Assembly: GCA_036250225.1 (NCBI GenBank)
Contig: JAPZLL010000002.1
Coordinates: forward strand, 310,001-374,000
Source: Cercophora sp. LCS_1
Taxonomy: Eukaryota > Ascomycota > Sordariomycetes > Sordariales > Lasiosphaeriaceae
Length of the DNA stretch: 64,000 nt
Direction of reading: 5' to 3'
A program made the translations under genes and the position numbers. Under the pieces are notes generated by a model, which searched no databases, was not told where the DNA came from, and was given only the letters and a program-made list of their open reading frames with translations. Positions 10,164 to 20,902 of this stretch are shown here, in pieces. How positions within the stretch are numbered: position 1 is the first letter of the stretch; every line of letters starts with the position of its first letter.

Positions 10164-10740
10164 CTAACCTTTCGCCGCCTCCTCCTCCAACCGTCCCAGC
10201 ATCTTCGCATGAATCTTTGCCCACCCGCCCTCACACTGCCCCTTAACAACCCCAATCAACAGCCTCGAGCACGTAATACTGATATCTTCCACCAACTCCA
10301 GCCCCTTTCCATCTTCCGTCTCCTTGATCTCCCAAACCGTATCCATAACAATCGAAAGCGGACTTCGTATCCGCACAAACACGCCGTCCGTGATATTGGT
10401 GAACTCGTACGTGCTTACCACGTTGGTATCCCATAGGCCGGCGGGAATGGTGTGAACTATGTCGGTTACTTTGTAGGAGATCGTTTTGGTGTCCGGGGTG
10501 CCGAGTTTGGAGCGGATGGAATCGGGAATTTCAGTTGCTGGGTCGTCGAGGGGGTTGAAAGAGGCTAGGTGCGGGTCGCAGGAAAGAAAGAAGGGGTGGT
10601 CTTGGAGCATGGAGATTGCGGCCGGTTTGGTTGTTGAATTGGGGAGGGGGGAGGAGTGGATGAGGGAGGCGGTTGTTGTTAGGACTTTGGTTGTTAATGC
10701 GGGTGGGAGTGAGGAGGGGATGGAGGGGCTTACATGACAT
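10164..10740 (-). CDS. DUF7053-like protein (uncharacterised, START-like fold suspected)
   Basis: Two exons were inferred. ATG at 10740 with ATGTCAT, intron 10733-10685 (GTAAGC...CATTAAC...AAAG, 49 nt), then 10684-10164, giving 175 aa beginning MSFLTTTASLIHSSPLP. The body contains MLQDHPFFLSCDPHLASFNP, an alternation of beta-strand-like blocks (KTISYKVTDIVHTIPAGLWD, VRIRSPLSIVMDTVWEI) and a C-terminal helix (KIHAKMLGRLEEEAAKG). This layout resembles the small fungal DUF7053 family, which I associate with a helix-grip/START-like fold; ligand and role are unknown. No signal peptide or membrane segment is seen. The gene is divergent from COQ6 across about 620 bp. The splice is well supported by frame; the family call is from memory. 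Confidence 0.75.
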
Positions 10741-11364
10741 TTTGGGTGTTTTGCGATTGGGTAGTTTAGGTAAGATAGTGGTTGTCAAAAATATGGGATT
10801 GAGAGCCGTCGGACGAGAAAGTGGGTAGGATGAAGTTTATTTGTAGGATTAACAGGTGAGTCTCTAGTTGTTTGGAAACGGGTTGGATCTGTAACGGCTA
10901 GGGTATCACTCGGACCGGTCCGTGTACGTGCATTCAGGGAAGCTTGAAAGGGGTGAGTTTAAAGAGAGATTTAGGACAGGAGGCACTGTCCGATTGAAAC
11001 ACTGGGAATATGGAGAATAATGATATTGTTATTGTTGTGAGATATGAGGAAGGTGAGACCTCCCCTTGGTTTTGAGCTGGGGATGGGGAAGCTGGGAGCT
11101 AAATCTGAGACGGTTCGGCATACGTCATGAGAGCTTAGGCACTTTGAAAATACAGGCGCTTTTACTCATGATTCGTCAATCGGTGAAATTAATGCTCTTG
11201 TGGAAAGAGCGATGTTGAAGGAGAATTGGCTCTTTCCGGGATCGTGAAGCGACAACCGCGGGAGCTTGGGCCACCGGTGAATGCCCGGATCGCGATTCGC
11301 GTCACTCCCGTCTCGCAGCGGGGTCCTCGGCAATTTCCACCGCAACACCATTGAGCTCCGCAAG
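10741..11364. promoter_or_regulatory. Divergent promoter region between the DUF7053-like gene and COQ6
   Basis: No ORF of its own. The stretch 10741-11364 separates two outward-transcribed genes, so both promoters should lie here. The sequence is purine-rich on the plus strand around 10600-11100, with a short palindromic GGACCGGTCC at about 10914-10923. No factor could be assigned. Confidence 0.4.
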
Positions 11365-12891
11365 ATGGACGCCGTCATCAGAAAACGGGCGGCATACGTC
11401 TGCCAAAGTTGCACCCGCCGCGGACTGCAATTGCGACGGCAATCGCGGCGAAGCTACTCTAGTGCTGCTCCCGGACAGCCCGATATCTACGATGTCGTCT
11501 GCGTGGGTGGAGGACCGGCAGGTCTCAGTCTCCTGACAGCTCTGCGTGCGTCTTGACCAGGTTAAACTCGAAAATAGCTAACCACTTTTACAGGCGCAAA
11601 TCCGGTCACATCCCATTTACGAATCGCTCTTGTCGAAGCGCAGGACCTTTCAAAAGTAAAGTCCTGGAAGCTGCCGCCAGATCGATTCTCGAATCGATGC
11701 AGCTCCCTGACGCCCTCCTCGGCCCTCTTCCTCGACCAGATTGGTGCCTGGGAGCACCTCGAGCGAGATAGAGTCCAGCCATATCAAGAGATGCAGGTGT
11801 GGGATGGAGTGTCGGGTGCTCGCATCGAGTTTGACTGGGCTCCGGGGTCAGCTCCGGCTGCAGGAACGACAATCGCCTACATGACGGAAAACCTGAATCT
11901 CACCTCGGGCTTGCTCAAGAGGCTGGACCAGCTTGGAGGTGTATCGGTATTTGACGGCGCCAAGGTTGAGAATATCACGTTCGGCGAGCAAACGGAGGAA
12001 TTGGACTTGCGCCAATGGCCCGTTGTTCACCTCTCCGGCGGCAAGCAGTTGTTTGCCCGTCTTCTTGTCGGGGCAGACGGCGCAAATAGCCCTGTTCGTT
12101 CATTTGCGGGTATTGAAGCTCGTGGGTGGGATTATGGTCGACACGGCGTCGTTGCGACGCTGGAGCTGGAGGGTGAGCCCTGGGGTGATCAGACAAAGAC
12201 GGCGTACCAGAGATTTCTTCCCACTGGCCCGGTTGCCATGCTTCCGATGCCGGGCAACTACTCCACGCTTGTCTGGTCTACAACGCCCCAGAACGCCGCT
12301 CTCTTGAAGAGTCTGTCCGCCAAGGACTTTGTCGCCTTGGTTAACGCGGCATTCCGGCTGACCCCGACGGATCTTGCGTTCATGCACACCGAGAGTTCGG
12401 GACAAGCGGATGAGTACTCATGGCGGATGGAAAACACCCCCGTTGATTCTCGATTGATCCCTCAAGTTGTCACTGGTGTCCAAGAGGGCACGGTTGCATC
12501 TTTTCCTCTGAAGTTGCGTCACGCCGATACGTACATTGGAGAGCGAGTTGCTCTTGTCGGCGACGCCGCCCATACCATCCATCCTTTGGCCGGCCAAGGC
12601 TTGAACCAAGGACAGGGTGATGTCCAGAGCCTGTCAAAGACGATTGAATACGCTGTCAGCCATGGGCAGGATATCGGCACGCGGATGTCGCTGGAGTCGT
12701 ACGTCTCGGAGCGGTATGCGGCGAACCACGTCCTCCTGGGGGTCTGCGACAAGCTCCACAAGCTCTACTCTGTTGGAAGCGGGCCTTTGGTACCGCTGAG
12801 GTCGCTGGGTCTGAATGCAGTCAATGCCTTTGGGCCACTCAAGTCGTTCCTCATGAACCAGGCTGCCGGGAACGGCATCAAAGTCGTTTAA
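11365..12891 (+). CDS. COQ6: Ubiquinone biosynthesis monooxygenase COQ6, mitochondrial
   Basis: COQ6 is the flavin monooxygenase that hydroxylates C5 of the ubiquinone ring in the matrix-side CoQ synthome. Exon 1 is 11365-11545, intron 11546-11593 (GTGCGT, CTAAC, CAG) and exon 2 is 11594-12891, giving 492 aa. The N-terminus (MDAVIRKRAAYVCQSCTRRG and following Arg/Ser residues) looks like a mitochondrial presequence. The Rossmann FAD motif VVCVGGGPAGLSLLTALRA follows. GADGANSP (about 220-227) and GDAAHTIHPLAGQGLNQG (from about 383) are the UbiH/COQ6 NAD(P)H/FAD motifs. The intron falls inside the FAD-binding helix and restores LTALRANPVTSHLRIALVE. All family motifs are present and the length is as expected. 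Confidence 0.94.
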
Positions 12892-15177
12892 AGGGGCGCC
12901 ACCACTGCGGGGGTTCGGAACGAGACGACCATTCTTGTATCAGTGTAACAACAATGTACTACGTCATATCCAATGATCGCTTCTGGTTCGATATATTCCG
13001 TTGCTCTGCCTCCTGGAAATGTGCTCCCGATTTCAACTCGCTGTTCAGTTCCGTTGACACGCCATGCTGGTCATGAACTGGCCGCACCATGTGCCCGCGC
13101 TCCTGCTACGGTCCCCGGTCTGGCCCTAGGTGTAGCACATTGGGATGATTATAATCCAAATCTAACCTGTCTCCGCACTTTTTTTTCCCATCACCCTTTC
13201 TTTCATGCCTTTTTCATCCCGCGTCGGCTTGAGAGCCACTGCCAGTTCGAGAGGTCGACGTCCGCAAACCACAACCCCCCCTTGTCAACCCCTGGCCAGA
13301 CGGCTACGAGCGGTCCGGGTGCCTAGTTCTGCTAGAATCGTCCGAAACCGCCGTCCACGCCATCAAGAGTGGTTCTTGCGAGCTCCGACCGGCGAGCTGC
13401 CGACATGGCCCATTTCATCTTATACTCGGTTTCTATGGCAAGCTGGCTGGCGAGAGTCCAGACTTAGCAGCTGGCGGATACGCCACACACAAAGCAATGG
13501 TCATCAAAGCTATTGACCTGTTCGGGACTATCCTTCGCCCTCAAAGGCGAGGTACACTCAAGCTCAAGACGTAAGGCGGTTGGTGTTCTTTCTCTCTTTG
13601 CCTAGACGTATTCAAATAAAAAGATATTCAAGTGATATCTGTCCTCTCTTGCCGGCAGGTGGTTGGGTAGATGAACTGACAGTCAAAACACTCATTGAAC
13701 TCCGATCACGGCCTCTTCCCCCAGGTCAGCAGGCTTTGCTGACCCAACACCTCTCGGGTCCGCCGACATTCCAACGAGGGTGAACTGGTAAAGATACTGG
13801 GGCGATATCAACTGCTCTTCCAATCCGCGGTGGTTTGCGCACAGACGTAGAGATTGAAGCCATTCCCAGCAGGCCCTTCAACCCAGCACATCTGCCCTCC
13901 TCCTCAACTTTTTAGAGACAATAAGCCATCCATATCAACTGCTGTCAAGCTTGCCAACCGTCAAAGATACCTGCCCGATAGCAATCGCTCCTTCCAGTTC
14001 GTGGCGTTCAGGAAAGGCGCCCATCAAACCCTCACCAACTACAACCTCGACCCCCTCCTCTCTATTCCACAATCCATCCACAACTACCACAACACTTCTA
14101 CCCTCAACAACCCACTACTTCTATCCTCAGGCATCCACACAAGACAATTCATCCTTTCGTGACCCCACCGTTCTACCGCACGCGTGTCTCCAATTCCCTC
14201 AGGCTGCAACAGTTTCAAGCCACGCTCGATTCCCAGACTGAACAACTCGACAAACAGCACACGGCCCCCAGTCTAGGCTGTCTTCCCCTCCCTTTTCTAC
14301 CGATCAGAACGCGCCACCTCTCCGCTCGACTTGGTTCCATCTCTTGTCCGTCACAAACTACGCGCCAATCGAAGAAGGTCAAGACAGCCAGGGGCTCAGA
14401 CGACGTGAGCTGCTCGCAAGAGGCACTCGGATCCCACCCTCTCCCCTCAAGTCCCTCAACTCGGCATCCGTCCCCTGCTCCAAGCTTTCCCCGAACAACC
14501 ACTCAAACCTCAACACCGCACTCCCTCGTCCAGCTTCAACCACGCAAATCAACTCTGTTTGCCTCACACAACACCGGACACACCAAGCTTTGCTTGCCCG
14601 TCACCAGCTGCCCAGCCAGGCATTGGCCAGCAGTTTTTGTTCAGCACCATCCAGCCCTGCTTGACCGGCACTTCCCTCGGCACCCCCGACCCCGGAGCAC
14701 TCAGTCCAGAAAGGTACCTGTCCCATTTTACTTGTTTGCTTGTCCGGTGACTCATATCTGAAACCAAACGGCTACCAAAAGGAAAGTGCGGACGAAATCG
14801 AAAAAGGTGCTTTCCAGTATCTGAGAGGGGTAAGGGCCCCCCCTATTTTCTTTTGAGGGCCTCCCTTTTTAAAAAAGAACGCCCAATTAGTTTTCGTTTG
14901 CTTGTGTTTTTATTTTACTCTAAGCCGTTCGGATATTATTTAAGGGCATCGATTATTATTTTCAAGCGCCCATGGAGATATCCGGCAAGGCATATGGTTG
15001 ATTTTCTTTATACCCGTTTTATTTATTCTTTAGGGGCGATCTTAAACAAAAACGCCTTTTCTAACAACAGCTAGGCCGCAGATACCTCCTTGAACGCCTC
15101 TATTCACTTGCCAACGCCTAGGCAATATTCCTTGACGCCCGAAAATACTCCAGACACACCTCTTCACAAACAGCAAG
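12892..15177. other. Long region upstream of the Cys-rich gene (probable 5' leader)
   Basis: No gene can be supported in this 2.3 kb. From about 13850 to 14760 the plus strand is C/A/T-rich and purine-poor, as in long fungal 5' leaders, and contains several short upstream ORFs before the 15178 ATG. An open frame without ATG runs about 13230-13574; it has no family I recognise. The segment 14845-15075 is sharply more AT-rich (listed separately). Confidence 0.4.
14845..15075. other. AT-rich island just upstream of the Cys-rich gene
   Basis: About 230 bp with visibly low GC (runs such as GTTTTTATTTTACTC and TTTATTTATTCTTTAG) sits between GC-rich flanks about 100 bp before the 15178 ATG. No ORF, terminal repeat or target-site duplication is obvious. 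It could be a decayed insertion, perhaps RIP-affected, or a promoter/leader element. Confidence 0.35.
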
Positions 15178-16674
15178 ATGTGTTTCCAGGAGTATATCGC
15201 TTACCAGTGCGGGCACCGTAGCATGGCTGTGGTCCGTCCGTGCCCCTTGACCACAGCCCTACACACGTTTGCCCCATGCTCCATCATGCCTCCCAAGCAG
15301 TTCCATGCGGTCACTATGTGCGTTGCGTGCGAGCGCACCCTACACTTTCGTTGGATCCTCATCCGCGAGTGGGAGCACCGCTGGCTCCATGAGCGCGGAG
15401 TATGCGGGTGCAAGGCCGATTTCCCAGGCCTACTCAACAAGCCTAGGATGTCGGGCACTGCCACTTCACACAAGGCCCGAGGCAAGCAGCCTGAGGGAGC
15501 AGTCCCACAGCTCCCAGCGCCCGTCAGTGAGGGCATGGTTGACGGCACACCTCATGTGGCCATCCGGATCCCGAGCCTCCTCGCCACTGAATGGGTCGAG
15601 GACCACAAGGACCTCCATCAGTCGGGCAAGTGCAATTGTCCGCTTAGCTTCAACTACAAGCCCCTGACAACCGAGGATGAGATGACGCCGGTTGAGAAGG
15701 CGGCTCTCCGCAGCTATAGAGAGCTAGACTTTGGTCGTCAGACCATGACACCCCAGGAGATTGGCCGTCGCATCGCCGAGATCAACCATCTGTTCGGTCC
15801 TTTCATGGTGCCCCCTGGTCCACGGGATCCGCCTCCTCGAAAGCGTCGAGAGCATGCCCACTACCTCTACAACGCTGGGCTCAGACGAGCTCCTAACAAC
15901 AAGGCAGTCAACTTCCAAGATCCACCGAGGCCAATGGTGCGGTTCGCTGCCCAGTTCGCTCACCCGCACCCCGTGGCCACTCACAGCTCCGGACCTGCCT
16001 ACGTCCAACAAGGCGTCTCGCCTGACATGGTCCCAATCAAGAACCACCCCTTGAATCCCATCGGCGCCAACTTTGAGACCCCTCACGTCCCCCCCAACAG
16101 TCCCACCCTCCCAACAGCACCCCCTCCAAGCCCGACCACGACTCCCCCTCCCGAGCCCACCGTCCAACGCAACGCGGGCTTCTTCCCCGACCCAGCAATA
16201 CTCTTCGCCTCCGGCACCTTGGCCACAACTGGTCTAGCGCCGCCAATCATCTACGGCCCAAACCATTTCACCTCCTCAGGCCTCACCTACGGCGCCCCGA
16301 TGCTCCCGCTAGCACCCTACAACAACCCACCACGCCCGTACCGACCTCCAACACCATATCCCCGCTACGCCGTCTCCCCTGAGAATGATACCCCAGCTGG
16401 GTCACAAACCAACACGCCCACAATATCACCCGCCATCTCACCCCGTGTATTCCCCGTCAACTCGCCCCGTGTGTCCTCCGTCCCGACACGCACAGCTTCA
16501 ACCCCTCCGCGCGTGGATAGCAACTACACACCTCTCTGCGGGTACCCTGTTGGCGCCGGACCAGAGGGTGAGTTCGGGGCTGCCGACTGGAATTTGTGTC
16601 GGCTGAATGGGGATCGGGGCATGGAGGTTCCGGTTATGGGGTCGCCGCCGCCGCCTTCGCATTGGTCTCTTTAA
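15178..16674 (+). CDS. Uncharacterised protein with Cys/His-rich N-terminus and Pro-rich tail
   Basis: This single-exon ORF gives 498 aa. The start at 15178 follows AGCAAG and is supported by the Cys motif that begins at once: MCFQEYIAYQCGH, then VRPC, FAPC, MCVAC and VCGC within the first 80 residues. Such Cys/His spacing suggests a zinc-binding module. I recognise the MCFQ...YxCGH opening as common to many uncharacterised filamentous-fungal proteins, but I know no function. The middle (about 125-240) is charged, with YRELDFGRQTMTPQEIGRRI. From about residue 270 the protein is Pro/Thr/Ser/Asn-rich and probably disordered. No signal peptide or membrane segment is seen. The long pyrimidine-rich leader upstream hints at translational control. 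Confidence 0.8.
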   Translation: MCFQEYIAYQCGHRSMAVVRPCPLTTALHTFAPCSIMPPKQFHAVTMCVACERTLHFRWILIREWEHRWLHERGVCGCKADFPGLLNKPRMSGTATSHKARGKQPEGAVPQLPAPVSEGMVDGTPHVAIRIPSLLATEWVEDHKDLHQSGKCNCPLSFNYKPLTTEDEMTPVEKAALRSYRELDFGRQTMTPQEIGRRIAEINHLFGPFMVPPGPRDPPPRKRREHAHYLYNAGLRRAPNNKAVNFQDPPRPMVRFAAQFAHPHPVATHSSGPAYVQQGVSPDMVPIKNHPLNPIGANFETPHVPPNSPTLPTAPPPSPTTTPPPEPTVQRNAGFFPDPAILFASGTLATTGLAPPIIYGPNHFTSSGLTYGAPMLPLAPYNNPPRPYRPPTPYPRYAVSPENDTPAGSQTNTPTISPAISPRVFPVNSPRVSSVPTRTASTPPRVDSNYTPLCGYPVGAGPEGEFGAADWNLCRLNGDRGMEVPVMGSPPPPSHWSL

Positions 16675-17698
16675 CCTTTAAAGCAATGTGGGTTTATGAT
16701 ATACATGATGATAGGGAGTTGAAGCTGACGTGTTTAGATACGTATCATGATGGGTGAGGCGTTGGGCGTTTTGGTGAGAGGAGGACGATCCCAGACGACA
16801 CGACTTGACACGGTTAGATATACTTATGGGCTTGTGTCTTTTATTGATTTAGCTTCTTTCTTTTCCAAGGATTTCCAAGGATCTGTTTCATTTCACGTAT
16901 CTGGTCTCTGGAGATTCCTCTCGAAAATGCCTTGGTTTTCTCTCCTTGCCGATTTATTTCTTCACGTGGAGATTTCTCACGACTTCCTTGACCTGTATCT
17001 TTCTCCTGCGAGGATCTTTCTCTCTCACCAGGTTCACGAGTTCACAACGTTCTCAGCGTACGGGTCCTCATCCAACAACTTTACCAACAAACAGCTCTTC
17101 TCGGTATCGTGGTTCTCAGCAACAGAATCCCATGCATTTACTTCTCTCACGATATTTTCTCTCACGGACATGGTCACACGATCCCACGGACACACGGTAT
17201 AGACTCACAACTTGGACTCACGGTCCCACAACCGAGTTCTGGGACAATTACCTTTCACAAAAAAAAGCATCATGTATCCACAACCTCAACAGCCGTGCAA
17301 CAGCAACACGGCTTCTCTTCACCCCCAGTCTTTTGCCGTTACGCGATGAGTTTTTTATGATACAACATATACACAACCACTCAACGTGACAACAGCTCCC
17401 ACCCTCGCCGTACCACACCAAGACCAACACCCTCTACCACTATCCCCAAAGACAACAGGAGAGAAAGAGAGAGACAGGGGAAATGAAACCCAGGTTGATG
17501 ATTTCAATCACTTTGTTCTTGTGTTATTATCACCAGCAGGAAGCCATCATGGACATGGACACGCATGCATCGGGAGAAAAAAAATCATGGTATGCTTTTT
17601 TCAAACCATCACACCCACCCACGATGTGTGGAAAAAGGGGTGTCCCTCTGTATAATTCTTCCTTTCTTCAGCGATGCCTTTTCCTTTTGCAAATCGTT
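16675..17698. other. Convergent intergenic region
   Basis: About 1 kb lies between the 3' ends of the Cys-rich gene and nuo49. The plus strand is C/T-rich with many CTCTC/CACGA words. ORFs here are short and look like 3' UTR sequence. Nothing else was seen. Confidence 0.4.
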
Positions 17699-19318
17699 TT
17701 ACCGATCAACCTCACCTGGGGACGGGGTTAGCAAAGTCTAAACATATCTTATCACGAGTGTTCAACATACCAAACACCAAGTCCATGGTGCCAATCACCG
17801 CTACTGCGTCAGCAAGCAAGTGGCCCTTGCTCACATGGTCGAAACCAGCCAGATGGGCGAACCCAGGCGCACGAATGTGCACGCGATACGGCCTCTCGCT
17901 GCCGTCAGAGACAACATAGACGCCCATCTCGCCCTTGGGCGCCTCAATGGCCGAGTATGTATCGCCAGGGGGGACGGCGTAGCCCTTGGTGTACAGCAAA
18001 AAGTGGTGGATCAGCGCCTCCATGTTCTCCTTCATGGCCGATCGTGGCGGCGGTGACACCTTGTAATCCTCAACACGGACGGGGCCGGCGGGCATCTTGT
18101 TCAGGCACTGGTGGATGATGCGGAGCGATTGGCGGAACTCCTCCATGCGGCAGAGGTAGCGGTCGTAGCAGTCGCCATTGACACCGACAGGCACATCAAA
18201 CTCGACCTGGTCGTATGCGTCATAGGGGGCGCTCTTGCGGATGTCCCACGGCACACCGGAACCACGGAGCATGACACCGGTGAAGGAGAGGTTCAGGGCA
18301 TCGGCGGCCGAGACGACACCAACGCCTTGGAGACGGTTGATCCAGATACGGTTGTCCGTCAGCATTTCCTCGGTCTCGTCGATGCGGTCGCCGAACTGCG
18401 TGGCCCACTGGTAGATGTCGTCGAGGAGGCCAACGGGGAGATCTTGGTGGACACCGCCGGGGCGGACATAGGCGGCGTGGAGACGGGCGCCAGAGACGCG
18501 CTCATAGAATTCCTGGGTTTTGTACATTAGCCAAGCTGTTTTATAGTCTCCGATGATTTGTCCTTCCATAGCACATCACACAGTTTCTAGCATAGCGATG
18601 TCTTTGCTCCAATTCACACGGATGCCAAACTCACCATAAGCTTCTCTCGCTCCTCGAAACCCCACAGGAAGGGCGTAAGCGCACCAACGTCCATGGCGTG
18701 GGACAGGACCGACATGAGATGGTTCAGAATACGGGTGATCTCGCCAAACAGAGTCCGAATAAACTTTGCGCGCTCGGGAATCTCAATGTTGAGCAACTTC
18801 TCCACCGCCAGCGAGAAGCACTGCTCGTTGGTCATCATGGAGACGTAGTCGAGCCGGTCAAAGTACGGCAGCGCCTGCAGGTAGGTCTTGTACTCGCACA
18901 GCTTCTCGGTGCCGCGGTGCAGCAGGCCGACGTGCGGATCCGACCGCACAATCTCCTCGCCGCTGAGCTCCAAGATCAAACGCAACACACCGTGAGCCGC
19001 CGGATGCTGGGGACCGAAATTGACCGTGTAGTGCCGGATCTTGCGGGCCTCAATGGCCTCGTCGTCGACGAGTGATTTTTTCGGCTCCGTGCCCATCATC
19101 CGCGCCTCGCCGTACGGGTCCACGGGCGTCGAAAAGTCCTCGCTCACCGGCACGAGGCGCGTGCCCTGGTACTCGGCGGGCTCGGCATAGCGGCGGCGGA
19201 TCGAGGCGGAGAAGGCGCGCGACGACGCGAGGATCGGTGATGCTGCTGTTGTCGTCGGACGTCGTATGCACAGTCGCTTGGCGCTGTGGCCGGCGAGCCG
19301 GTATAGCGTCGACGCCAT
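17699..19318 (-). CDS. nuo49: NADH:ubiquinone oxidoreductase 49-kDa subunit (NDUFS2 homologue)
   Basis: This is a core catalytic subunit of respiratory complex I, lining the ubiquinone pocket. Three exons on the minus strand: 19318-18635, 18512-17771 and 17715-17699, giving 480 aa. Intron 18634-18513 (GTGAGT...CTAAT...CCCAG) joins EEREKLM to EFYERVSGARL. Intron 17770-17716 (GTATGT, GCTAAC, CCCAG) leaves a 17-nt last exon that restores the C-terminus VFGEVDR and the stop. The N-terminus is a presequence. Motifs HYTVNFGPQHPAAHGVLRL, GLLHRGTEKL, the distal GVMLRGSGVPWDIRK and the C-terminal IGTMDLVFGEVDR are all present. The tiny exon is easily missed: without it the ORF would read through the intron. 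Confidence 0.95.
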
Positions 19319-20902
19319 TGTCGTCGGTGCTGTTGCGCGCTATGTATGAGGGAGAGAGGAGAGAGGAGGCGGATTCCCCAGCGGTTTGGCCTCTTCTCCA
19401 GCGTCAATGGCTAGCACTGAGCGAGGTAAGGGTGGTGGGGAGTTTCGAGCTCTCTGCTATCAATTCCGAGTCGACGCCGTCACACATTCAAAGAGCACAT
19501 TGGCCACTCAGGACCGTGCTTGGGTGCTCAATTCCGCGGTTTACCCGGGCGGGTCCCGGTCCCATCCGATTTTCTGAAATACAATGGTTTTGATTGGCTG
19601 GAGATGCTTTATTCAACGGCTTTCAGAGCCTCTTGTTTTTGGGGATTTGTTTGAACGACGATAAATCAACGGTACGAGATGGATGAAATAGGTATGGATT
19701 GCGAGTTTGAATTTTATCCGCTCTGTATTCTTGTGCTTGGTGATCAAGTGGTGATCTGGAGTCTTGGTGCAGCAGTTCCTTTAGCTCGACTCTTCGGACT
19801 GAAGCCGAGTTGACGGAAACCACCCCACTCACAGCTTGACTGGCGCCGCTTCCACCGGACCACCGCACGAGGCCGATTCTGTCAAGCCACCGATACCTCC
19901 GGACTCGGGGGATGGCAGAACCGGCATCAGACTCCGGCTGCGGGGTTGACACCGTACCCCACAAGTTTGGTCCTGGAGCTGCAACTTTCCGACGTTGCTC
20001 TCTTCCGTTTCACCGTTCTGTTGCCTCTTTTCTTCCATGCTGTTGGGCGGGGCTTGTTCCGGATGCGTGTCCTTCAACTCGCTTCCTCCTTTGGGTGAGG
20101 TGGACTTTCACCTGAGGGTCGCCCCTGTCCCAACAACGAGCCACGCAATTCACTTTAAAAAGCGCGGTTGAGCTACGCTAACAAGCCCGCCGTAGTTCTG
20201 AAGCGACGGTTCAATATGAACATTTCTAATCCGGAACTTGGCGTCCGAGCTCGCCATTGAATGTCGTGGAGCGGGAGAGGATGGCTGGTTCTTTTTCTTC
20301 CGGCGCGCTTGTGAGCGGGTGCGGTTGCACCTGTAACTTTTTAGCAGCGCTCAGTTGGGGTGAAGGCCCCACTATTCCAGCGCCAAGTATACTGGGTTAG
20401 AAGGTACTCGGCTGCTGGTAGTAGTCTGGGCGTCGCAAAAAGTAGCGCCAATGCGACAGGTACATCCAGCCAACAGCGCACTCCCTCGCTGGCGCTGCGG
20501 CACGCAAAGACATCGAATCGACACTGGATTAAGGCCACCTATGTTTTTGGTTCAGAGTTCACCACAAAGCCTCAAAAACTCTACTTGCTTACGGCAGCTT
20601 CCACTTCCACCTCTCCCTCCATCAGCTGGTCCACAAGTCTTGATCCGGCTTCTTGCCAATTGAGCTGTCTCTTCCTTTTTTTTTCCTTTTCTTCCCATTT
20701 CCGTCTGAAGCTCAGAGCTGCCTGCAGCTTGCTTGTCGGCCCGTCGAGACAGTAGACGTCAGACACCGCGAGATTCCTCGACTGATTCTTGCGGCGCACG
20801 TCTTCCACTCCCTTTCTACTGCAACAGCGCCAGCCGGTCTGTCCTCTCGTCGAGTCCTTTACTCCCAAAAATCGCCGATATATCTCCACCCAACCCGAAG
20901 CA
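19319..20902. promoter_or_regulatory. Divergent region between nuo49 and ERV29
   Basis: About 1.6 kb without a supportable gene separates two outward-facing genes. It contains a consensus CCAAT box (listed separately). From about 20580 to 20880 there is a pyrimidine-rich leader before the ERV29 ATG. ORFs of about 100-170 codons here do not resemble any family. Confidence 0.4.
19591..19600 (-). promoter_or_regulatory. CCAAT box upstream of nuo49
   Basis: The minus strand reads CAGCCAATCA, a close fit to the extended HAP2/3/5 (NF-Y) consensus, about 275 bp upstream of the nuo49 ATG and in the same orientation. HAP control of respiratory genes is well known in fungi, so the placement makes sense. 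Evidence is motif only. Confidence 0.45.

Noticed and set aside
13230..13574. Open plus-strand frame of about 115 codons without ATG near its start
   Set aside because: No recognisable family and no convincing splice sites; treated as chance.
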